Positions 47,401 through 59,400 of a stretch of 64,000 nt of DNA are shown here, one piece after another; the first letter of the stretch is position 1, and each line of letters opens with the position of its first letter. The position numbers and the translations under genes were made by a program. The notes under the pieces are model-generated. The model ran no database searches. It worked only from the letters and a program-made list of their open reading frames with translations, and was not told the DNA's origin. The stretch comes from Liolophura sinensis (lineage: Eukaryota > Mollusca > Polyplacophora > Chitonida > Chitonidae): positions 4,154,001-4,218,000 of the forward strand of contig NC_088304.1 of assembly GCF_032854445.1 (NCBI RefSeq). The letters run 5' to 3'.

Positions 47401-50400
47401 ACTAAACATGCAATACTACTGTACATGACTGTCCCACCCAGACATGAAGGCCGTCACTGTCCACCTCCACATGCTCTTCTCCTTCACACCTCCTGGTACT
47501 AAACATGCAATACTACTGTACATGACTGTCCCACCCAGACATGAAGGCCATCACTGTCCACCTTCACATGCTCTTCTCCTTCACACCTCCTGGTACTAAA
47601 CATGCAATACTACTGTACATGACTGTCCCACCCAGACATGAAGGCCATCACTGTCCACCTTCACATGCTCTTCTCCTTCACACCTCCTGGTACTAAACAT
47701 GCAATACTACTGTACATGACTGTCCCACCCAGACATGAAGGCTGTCACTGTCCACCTCCACATGCTCTTCTCCTTCACACCTCCTGGTACTAAACATGCA
47801 ATACTACTGTACATGACTGTCCCACCCAGACATGAAGGCCGTCACTGTCCACCTCCACATGCTCTTCTCCTTCACACCTCCTGGTACTAAACATGCAATA
47901 CTACTGTACATGACTGTCCCACCCAGACATGAAGGCTGTCACTGTCCACCTTCACATGCTCTTCTCCTTCACACCTCCTGGTAATAAACATGTAGTGTTA
48001 ATGTACATGACTGTCCTGTTTACAGCACAAGTCCCACCCAGACATGAAGGCCATCACTGTCTACCTCCACATGCTCATCTCCTTCACACCTCCTGGTAAT
48101 AAACATGTAGTGTTAATGTATATGTCTGTCTTGTTTACAGGCCGAGTCCCACTCAGACATGAAGGTCATCACAGTCCACCTCCACATGCTCTTCTCCTTC
48201 ACACCTCCTGGTACTAAACATGCAATACTACTGTACATGACTGTCCCACCCAGACATGAAGGCCATCACTGTCCACCTTCACATGCTCTTCTCCTTCACA
48301 CCTCCTGGTAATAAACATGTAGTGTTAATGTATATGTCTGTCCTGTTTACAGCCCGAGTCCCACTCAGACATGAAGGCCATCACTGTCTACCTCCACATG
48401 CTTATCTCCCTCACAACACCTGGTAATAAACATGTAGTGTTAATGTATATGTCTGTCCTGTTTACAGGCCGAGTCCCACTCAGACATGAAGGTCATCACA
48501 GTCCATCTCCACATGCTCTTCTCCCTCACAACACCTGGTAATAAACATGTAGTGTTAATGTATATGACTGTCCTGTTTACAGCCCGAGTCCCACTCAGAC
48601 ATGAAGGTCATCACAGTCCATCTCCACATGCTCATCTCATTTACAAGTCCCAATACCTGGAAAGTTCTGAAGGGAAAGGCAGGTAAGCATAAATTAAAGA
48701 AAAATTTCCTATGTGTTTCATTTTCCATTCTCTTGTTTATATCAGCTAGACAATGCTATCAGATTTTTTATTTATTTATTAGATTGGTGTTTTACACAGT
48801 ATTCAAGAATATTTCACTTATACAACGGTGGCCCGCATTACAGTGGAAAGAAAGCGGGCAAAGCCCATGTCAAACCCACAACCATCCACAGGCAGACCTT
48901 CCCATGTGTGTTGTCGGTGACTGTCCTGTGGAATATGTAGAGGTGATAATTTTAATAACAGATGAGTACTGTTTTACATTATTGATGAAATAAAAATTCA
49001 GTCATATATATAACAAGTTTATTTTGACCTGTATGTAGTGTCCTTTGAGTACTCCTAGGGTGTTTTGGTTCCCATGCATTTTACACGCACACTAAAATGT
49101 TTTGCCAGGGGAGCCCCTGAAACCGGGAATGAACCAGCTGTGCAATAATGTGATGGGACACCTAAATAGCAAAGGACTTTATACTCTGTTACAGGTAAGC
49201 TATGAGTAGCAGTAGAATTGTAGCATCTTTTCATAAACGTGAAGCAAAAATCTGAATGTGAGAAAGTAGAAATTTCCTAAAAAGTATTTACATATCACTG
49301 CTATAAATCAGTCTGTTAATGTCATCATTTTTGTTGTGTAAATGGAGATTATTTTTTCCTTTGTAAAGGTTGTGCATTTTAACCTCCAGAGTTATCTCTA
49401 TTGTTTCAGGATGTTCTCACCAGGGGTCTCTCAAGGTCCAGGCCTGTTTTCAAACATGCTACCTTATCAGCAATCATGACGTTAGCTATGAGGTAATTTT
49501 GTAGCCTAGTAATATTTTGTTACCTAAGCATAGACACAGTGACCTGTGAATAATTTAGTGGTTTTTTTACACTGTGTGACAGAAAACGAGAATTGCCAAG
49601 GAAAGATATGTACCAACACACAAAAAATTTGTGAAACACTGCGATGTTACGTGTGACATATAGCTGACGCTCACCCAACCTTTTAGTCCATTTAGTCCTG
49701 TAACAGGTATATTAGCGTGCTTTTATATTTCTACTTTCTGTAGTTGCTGTTTTCTCTTTCTTTTTTTTTTTTTTCATAGAAACTCTGGTCTGTGTTTGCA
49801 TATCACATATTCCAATATCAACTCATTCTACTACATTCATATTGTCTCAATGTTTCAGGCTCCTTTTAGCAACTGATTATAACCTGTTTGCTTCTGTTAA
49901 CCGCCTATTTCTATGTTTCAGGCCCCTGTTAGCCGCTGGATTTTCAGACAATCTCCTCTCTGCGTATCTCTTACACATCCTGTCTGTGCCTGCCATCATA
50001 CACCATGTGGCTGAAGTTGCTCCTGAGGTAAATTGTCCAAGGGAAAATCAGCAGCCTGCGGATGGTCATGTGTTCCCCCTGGGTGTGCCTGATTTCCTCT
50101 CACCATAATGCTGGCTGCCATCATATAAGTGAAATATTCTTGAGTAAGGCGTAAATCACCAATGAAATAAATAAATAAATGGAATACTCCAGACTCCTCT
50201 GCCCATAAACCTGGCTGCCATCATAGTATACCCTGTTCATACAGACACGGAGTTGAGCTGGTTTAAACACGCAATTCGCTTTGGTGGTGAGTGGTGCTGC
50301 TCATGTGATACATTTAATCTGATTCATTTGCCCTAGCTGTTGAAGTGGCTTTGACTGTATTAAAACTGGCTTGGCCAGATGGTCATGTAGACACACACGT

Positions 50401-53400
50401 TTTTATGCCTGGGTACAATTTAAACCAGTTTTATAAGTTTGATCCAGATTTAATTGTGGCCATGTGAACAGGTTAATGTTGTCTAATATCGTGGCATATC
50501 ATGTGAGGGATTGATGTTAAAAACCAAAGGGATAAATAAATTCCCCCCTAGCATCAGCATCATATCAGAGAACTAATCCTGTAATCTTAGAAGATTGCGG
50601 TAAAAACCTCTAACCAACAAAAAACAAACCGTCTAATTGAAATATTAAAGTATTTTCAGTCTTGTTACTCCATGCAAATGTCTGCTTTCAGTGCATGGAT
50701 CAGCTGGTGACAAATCGAGTCTTTATGAAGTGTCTTAATCTGTTAGCTAATGAGCAGAGCACGAGGATCATTTTTAACTCGCTAGAGGGAAACTACGCTC
50801 TGTGCATGCTGGGTAAGTATAGCAATGTCAAATATTTACTCTACATGCTGAAAATTCACCTGAAAAAGACATTTTTTAGGTAAGTAAGGGTTCCAAAGTA
50901 AGCTAAAATTTAAAATTTTTCAACAGAATATTATTTTGTTTTCTCTTAAAGACCTTAACACATATTTGTGAGATGAAATAAACTGTCAAAATCAGACAAA
51001 ATGAGAAAATTGACTATGTTCAAAATGTACAGTCAAATATTGTTATTTGTTTATGAAAATCGTATATTCTTAAAGCACTGTTCACACAGTTTATCTGTCA
51101 TGTCAAATCATCAAAATCAGACAGACACTATTTTAGAGGCAGAATTTGATTTGCCGAAATCTGTAACACGTATGAAATAATATTTGTCATGACTTCATAT
51201 GACTTATCCAGTTAGATACATCAATATGACAGATTGATTCGTGTGCACGTGTCTTAAGACACTACTGCGCACAGAGGTGAAGTTCATTCCTGAGGGGTTT
51301 TGATGGAAGGACTATTTTCCAGCACAACTTTTATAACAGAATATGTTGATATATTCTGCTTATTATTGTTAGATTACAGGAAACAAAAGTCAAGAACTGT
51401 TTTGTTTTTTCTTTTTTTTTTTAAAAAGAATTGATTTCATTTCTGTTTTAATTAGCCAACCTGATTCAGCTAGGGGAGACAGAAATGGAGGTAAGTGTCA
51501 GGAATCAATTTCAAGTTATGAACCTCATTTTTTTACTGGCTGTCACTGGATTGCTCTCATCTATCTCAAAAATTATGAGACAAGTTTATAATTAAGAGGT
51601 TTGACTAGTTCATTGAGCTACAGGTGAAAGTAATGTTGAGATGCCTAGAATCAGCCCCTGATGTAGAAAATACATGTTTTCTTAACTGAAAGCCACAAAA
51701 TCAAGATATAAGTGATTAATTAATCAGAATTGACTTGTGCTTGTGTTGCTTGTGGAAAATAAATAGAGGGACAGTTTTCTGTGTTTATTGTGCTGTACCT
51801 GAAATATTAATATTGAGAACTAAATTTCTCTGATTTGTTTTGTTTGATTGTTATTTTATGTGCCTGTATATTTTTTCCAGGGCCTTGTGGACAATGCAGC
51901 ATATTTTATGGTAAGAAAGTCGAAGTCATAAAACAATGATCTGTTAGAAAAGCTTTCAGATGAGGATATCTGAGAAAACCATTTGTATGACAATTTGAGA
52001 AAAACATTAAAATGAGGATTTGTAAGAAATTTTCGTAAATTAGAAATTGTAACAAAACCAATTACATGACCGATGAAAAGAACAATCAAGAGTTTATAAT
52101 ATTAAATGTCTTCTTGATAAGTAGTCGTATTAATGCCACCAATAGAATAAATTTCATGTAGTGGCTAGCTGGCTCGTTCAGCTAACTGTAGCGCTTGTCA
52201 TAACAGGTTGAACCAATGATTGATTTGTTTATTTATTTATTTGATTGGTGTTTTACGCCATATTCAAGAAAATTATGACAGCAGCCAGTATTATGGTGAG
52301 AGGAAACTGGGCATAACCCGGGGGGAACCCATGGCCATCCGCAGGTTGCTGGCGGACCTTGCCACTGACGACAGGTGATCAAGTCAGCACAAGCTGGACT
52401 TGAACTCACACGGACTGCATTGGTGAGAGGCTCCTGGGTCATTACGCTGCGCTAGTGCGCTAACCAACTGAGCCACGAAGGCCCCCTGAGCATTGAGATT
52501 GCAGGCTTCATATATGATTTCAACTTATTTTTTTCAGACAACAGTTGTGCGTTTATTAGACTGTTGCCAGACATATGTCCAGAATAAGAAGTCTAACCTC
52601 ACCCACTGGCATCCTGTACTAGGTTGGTTCTCTCAGAGAACTGACCAGTGGTGAGTAAAACAACTGGGCCAGGCTGCTCAAAACCGTTTTAAGACCTAAT
52701 ACCAGATTTGAGTTTCAGCCAAGTTTTCAGTTTTGTACTTAGCCCAAACGTAATTGTGTAACAGTACATTAAATATGAACAAAATCTGCTGCTGTTATTC
52801 TGTTGACTTCGGACAACTGCATCGGCTGCTGAATTTGGCTAAAATCTCAAATATAAAAAATGACTTCAAACTAGTTTTAGCTAATTCACTTTCAAACAAC
52901 TGAGCCCAGTTGTCCATTTATTGGATGGTTGCCAGACATACAATATACAGGCCTCCTATGTGTATAAAGATCTCCTATGGTGGGCAAAAGTGTGCTTCTA
53001 CCACAAATGGTTGATCCAAATTTCACCAGAGCACAGCTTTAAAAGGAATGGTTTCAATTAGTTTAGATAAATCATCAACTTAGATTTGCCTTGTTGTCAG
53101 TTTGTGGAATTTAACCATGGAATTCATTTGATAATATTTAGACTCAGCCAGATTTAATGTTCATCTGTTAAAGGTATCAAAATATTAATCGATCAGGATA
53201 AAAAAAGTGTTAAATTTATTTAAGCATTTCTTAAAGTTCCTGGTTCCCTTTCAGCCTTCATGAAGCTATGCCTTACGTGTCTCGCCAACTACAACTACTC
53301 TGGGGCAAAAAGATGGTGAGAATTTTATTTTCTGAGATGTTTGCTCATGTAAAGGCTGCCAAGGAAACAGCTCAGAGAATTCAAACCACATCTCCATCCA

Positions 53401-56400
53401 AAGGTAAGGCTGTCTTGAATAAAAATGCTACCCAGGCATTTTTGGGCAAAAAAAGAGATCTCCTTGTTAATTTGTCTGTGAAACTTTCGCTCTATTTTTT
53501 TGTGAATTTAGATCTGTGCTCCAATACAGGAAATTTAAAAAGAAAAAAGCCTTTATTTTGAAAACAAACTGAAAGGGTCTTACGCTGTAATTCCTGAATT
53601 CTGCTTCTTTTGCCAGGAATTCTCAAAAAGGCAATAGAGAAAGCATCAACGAAGAACAACACGACGAGGGTAAAATTGGCCAGCTCTGTAGTCACGGCAA
53701 CCTGTTTACCATGTTCCATGTACCAGACAGCATTAAAGACTCTCACAGGACTCCGTTTGGATATCCTTGGGGGTATGGGAATTTTAGTTTCCATCTCTAT
53801 AGCATTAGGCAAATGATGATTTAGATGTTCCCATAATCCGATAGATTATATGTACATGTGTATATTTGTTCTGTTACAGGACTGAGTTATCAAGAGGACC
53901 TGTTACCTAACCTGTGGTATTTTCTAGAGGACCTGGTCCCCTCCTGTGGTCTGTGCTCAGTGTGTGTATATTTGTTCTGTTACAGGACTGAGTTATCAAG
54001 AGGACCTGTTACCTAACCTGTGGTATTTTCTAGAGGACCTGGTCTCCTCCTGTGGTCTGTGCTCAGTGTGTGTATGTTGTGTTACAGGACTGAGTTATCA
54101 GGAGGAACTGTTATTTAACCTGTGATACTTCCTACAGGACATGGTCCCCTCCTGTGGTCTGTGCTCAGTGTGTGTATGTTTGTCCTGTTACAGGACTGAG
54201 TTATCAGGAGGACCTGTTACCTAACCTGTGGTACGTCGTACAGGACCTGGTCCCCTCTTGTGGTCTGTGCCCAGTGTGTGTATGTTTGTCCTGTTACAGG
54301 ACTGAGTTATCAGGAGGACCTGTTACCTAACCTGTGGTACGTCGTACAGGACCTGGTCCCCTCTTGTGGTCTGTGCCCAGTGTGTGTATGTTTGTTTGTT
54401 CTGTTACAGGACTGAGTTATCAGGAGGACCTGTTACCTAACCTGTGGTACTTCCTGCAGGACCAGGTACCCTCCTGTGGTCTGTGCCCAGTGTGTGTATG
54501 TTTGTTTGTTCCGTTACAGGACTGAGTTATCAGGAGGACCTGTTACCTAACCTGTGGTACGTCGTACAGGACCTGGTCCCCTCTTGTGGTCTGTGCTCAG
54601 TGTGTGTATGTTTGTCCTGTTACAGGACTGAGTTATCAGGAGGACCTGTTACCTAACCTGTGGTACGTCGTACAGGACCTGGTCCCCTCTTGTGGTCTGT
54701 GCCCAGTGGGTGTATGTTTGTTTGTTCTGTTACAGGACTGAGTTATCAGGAGGAAGTGTTACCTAACCTGTGGTACTTCCTGCAGGACCAGGTACCCTCC
54801 TGTGGTCTGTGCTCAGTGTGTGTGTTCGTTCTGTTACAGGACTGAGTTATCAGGAGGACCTGTTACCTAACCTGTGGTATTTCCTACAGGACCTGGGCTC
54901 CTCCTGTGGTCTGTGCTCAGTGTGTGTGTGTTTGTTCTGTTACAGGACTGAGTTATCAGGAGGAACTGTTACCTAACCTGTGGTATTTCCTACAGGACCT
55001 GGGCCCCTCGTGTGGTCTCAAATCGTTCCTGGAGATGCTATACCAAGCCCCTAACTCCACCATCCATCCTGCCTTTAGCCTGTTAGGGCTCTTCTGTGAT
55101 CTGGCCTCCCACCTCATCACGTAAGATTTTCCCCTCATCTATTTTGTGATAAGTGATCTTTCCTTTTCCTTCGGCATGCAGTATTGAAGTTAGAAACATG
55201 TATTTCTATATTATTTTTTAAGATTTGTTTAAAATCTTAAGAGGTCAAGAAAACTTTCAGCCAGCACTGTTTGGCAGGATTTAGACCTTTATTAGAATTT
55301 TTCCCTGAAAAAGAATTTAGGAGAATCTGCAAATGTGGTTATATTATGTCATTTTGTGCATTTTGATGGATGCTTTGTTTTGTGGACCTTTTTGGTAGGT
55401 ATTTTTATAAATATTTTGTTTTATAACTAAGACATTTTACAACATTGGAAGTTGTAAGCTTGTTTTATGGGGGTGGATGGCGGGGGGGAGGTTGTGGAAA
55501 TTTAGAGGGATGTTTTGAATTAGTAATATTTATCATTATGTACAGGATTTTAGATGAGGTGGGAATTCTGCGAACTTATGTTCATTTCATGTTGGAATTT
55601 AAATTAATCTTTTGTTTTATAAACCTTTGTCATTATGTACAGGATTTTAGATGAGGTGGAAATCTTTGAGCAGCAGAAACCTTTCTCTGTGGAAGATTAC
55701 ACTAAGATGGCCGCCTTCCTTAACCAGTTTGTCTTCAGGGTCATCTGGTCCAACCTCATGGGTATGTGTTGGCAGTTCAATGGGGCATCACCGGGGCCCA
55801 ATCTAGCCCCCGAAATGCAGGGGGTGGGGGCACCTCATTGTTGTATATTTTCATTCTTATTCATTTTTACCCTTCCGATAGCGCAGTTGGTGGAGTGTCC
55901 ACTTCGGGAGCAGTAGATCCAGGGTCAATCCTGGGTCGAGTCACACCTGAAACCTTAAAACAGGAAGTTGTAACTTCCTCGCTTGGCGTTTAGCATGAAG
56001 AGGATAGTGTAACGACTGGTTACTCTTCATCAGTATAATGGCACGGGCAGGGCAGCTTACATGCTTTTGGTAAGGTGTCCCATTGAAGTAGCACTTTATG
56101 AAAGGGCGGTGGAAATCTGTCCTGCAACAAGGAGGCACATTACATGCGCTCCCTGGATTCCTTCATCGTCATATGACTGAAAAATTGTTAAGTACGACAT
56201 TAAACCCCAAGCACTCACTCATGCACTCACACATTTTTAGAGGTTTTGGCCCATACTGGTGAGCTCCACTCCATGTGTACACCACAACACCAACCCTTAT
56301 TTAGTCCTTAGTCCCAGTTTGCTCTGACATTAGGTTTGGCAAAATTTTGATTGGTCATTATACATAGCATGACCCCAAACCACCGTCAGAGCATGCTCCA

Positions 56401-59400
56401 TTTAAAAATGTTGTGCAACCTCCTTGCAATTTTTACAAGGCATTTGAACCAAAATTAGCCCTTATAAACTGATATAAGCTTCAGTCAGTAATGTTCCTTA
56501 TCTTGTTCGACTGTGCTCAACCACGAGCAGGGAGCCTTGCTTCACCGTCTTCCACTGGCTATAAACAGTTAGGGACAAAGTGGTGATGTGTCTTGAGTGA
56601 CCACATGGGGAGTCCCACAGCAACTGTAAAATATAAACACCAGGGTCAGATCGCGAGACGGGAATCATGACAATAACAAATGTGATAAGCAGACAGTGCA
56701 GTAAGCACTCATTACCGGTATATAGTGCAGCCGGCAACACAAATATTCCAAGTTCCCATAGACTGCATTTTCCAAATTAGTTTGTGTTTATTTATCTTCA
56801 CTTGTACGGATAATATATTCAGGTTGGAATTACCGAAATACCCTAAATTCTCAACCAGTAAAGTATATCTTTAGATACAATTTGAAAACATAATTCCAAG
56901 GACTAGAATTTATTTTTCAGACAGGAGTACATGTGAACTACACAGACATTATAAAGTAACATCTTTAAATGTAGATCAGATAATGTTTCTCCCATGTACC
57001 CAAACATGCACATAGATCGGCTGACGTTCCTCCCATGTACCCAAACATGCACCTAGGTTGGCTGACGTTCCTCCCATGTACCCAAATATGCACCTAGATC
57101 GGCTGACGTTCCTCACATGTACCCAAACATGCACCTAGATCAGCTGACGTTCCTCCCATGTACCCAAACATGCACGTAGATCGGCTGACGTTCCTCACAT
57201 GTACCCAAACATGCACGTAGATCGGCTGACGTTCCTCCCATGTACCCAAACATGCACGTAGATCGGCTGACGTTCCTCCCATGTACCCAAACATGCACCT
57301 AGATCGGCTGACGTTCCTCGCATGTACCCAAACGTGCACCTAGATCGGCTGACGTTCCTCGCATGTACCCAAACGTGCACCTAGATCGGCTGACGTTCCT
57401 CGCATGTACCCAAACGTGCGCCTAGATCGGCTGACGTTCCTCCCATGTACCCAAACATGCGCCTAGATCGGCTGACGTTCCTCCCATGTACCCAAACATG
57501 CGCCTAGATCGGCTGACGTTCCTCCCATGTACCCAAACATGCACGTAGATCGGCTGACGTTCCTCACGTGTACCCAAACATGCACCTAGATCGGCTGACG
57601 TTCCTCCCATGTACCCAAATATGCACGTAGATCGGCTGACGTTCCTCCCATGTACCCAAATATGCACCTAGATCGGCTGATGTTTCTCTGATGTACCCAA
57701 ACATGCACCTAGATCGGCTGACGTTCCTCCCATGTACCCAAATATGCACGTAGATCGGCTGACGTTCCTCACATGTACCCAAACATGCACCTAGATCGGC
57801 TGACGTTCCTCTTATGTACCCAAACATGCACCTAGATCGGCTGACGTTCCTCCCATGTACCCAAACATGCGCCTAGATCGGCTGACGTTCCTCCCATGTA
57901 CCCAAGCATGCACCTAGATCGGCTGACGTTCCTCCCATGTACCCAAATATGCACGTAGATCGGCTGACGTTCCTCCCATGTACCCAAACATGCACGTAGA
58001 TCGGCTGACGTTCCTCCCATGTACCCAAACATGCACCTAGATCGGCTGACGTTCCTCCCATGTACCCAAACATGCACCTAGATCGGCTGACGTTCCTCCC
58101 ATGTACCCAAATATGCACCTAGATTGGCTGACGTTCCTCACATGTACCCAAACATGCACCTAGATCGGCTGACGTTCCTCCCATGTACCCAAATATGCAC
58201 GTAGATTGGCTGACGTTCCTCCCATGTACCCAAACATGCACCTAGATCGGCTGACGTTCCTCCCATGTACCCAAACATGCACGTAGATCGGCTGACGTTC
58301 CTCCCATGTACCCAAACATGCACGTAGATTGGCTGACGTTCCTCCCATGTACCCAAACATGCGCCTAGATCGGCTGACGTTTCTCCGATGTACCCAAACA
58401 TGCACCTAGATCGGCTGACGTTCCTCCCATGTACCCAAACATGCACCTAGATCGGCTGACGTTCCTCCCATGTACCCAAACATGAGCCTAGATCGGCTGA
58501 CGTTTCTCCGATGTACCCAAACATGCACCTAGATCGGCTGACGTTCCTCCCATGTACCCAAATATGCATCTGTTGCAGATTTCGGGTAATATTGTATGCA
58601 AAAATACTTCTTAAACAGTCAATCCGCCAGAATACATCTCAATCTTGAACAGTCAGTCCACCAGTCCAAACAAATCATTGTAGCATCAGTTTGTTATTAA
58701 TTGTATACTTAAATTCCACTGAAAAAAAGTGCTTTAGTGGTTGAAAAGGCTGATGATTTACAATATGTTCTCACTTCACGGCTCTGAATGCTTTTTATTT
58801 TGATGCCTTACTTTGACTCCTGATGATAACAATTACTGTATTTTTAAGTGTTATTTTGTAAATTTATTCGTCAAAGTTTTTGATGTGTGCAATTTGACAT
58901 TGATCAGATGTGAAGACAGCCGCTCAGAATGACGTATTCACAGCCGTCCACACCCTGCTTATGGTTCTCTATGAGAGAGATTGTCGACGAGCTTTCACCC
59001 CTGGCGATTTCTGGATGATCAAGTGAGTCTGTGTCAAGGGGCAAATGTTTGTACCAGGGGTTATGGTATGCTGACATCTCCAACAAAGGGCTTTCAAAGC
59101 ATAGAAGTTTAAAACTATAGAGATAAGGTGAAGACTAATGTTTGGAACATTTGTGTACCTTTTGCATTTAACAAAGTACAGCCATCTTAAATATTTTATG
59201 CTGCTCTTAGATTTGCACTAACGTTTTTCTAACACATTTACTAGCACGGGTATTTAATAATTTTAGTCTTATCATATGGGATAAACTTTAAATCTGTTTG
59301 GTATTGAAGTGGTCCTTATTTGAGAGAAACTAGAGTGAATTTTTTAGAAATAGGAAGGAAATCTTCCAGGACAGAGTGGATATGATATAAAACACTATTG

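Noticed and set aside
56993-58568. 41-bp array as a junction-derived repeat
   Set aside because: I compared the unit with the ends of exons 18 and 19 of UBE3B and saw no match, so it is left as an ordinary intronic minisatellite.
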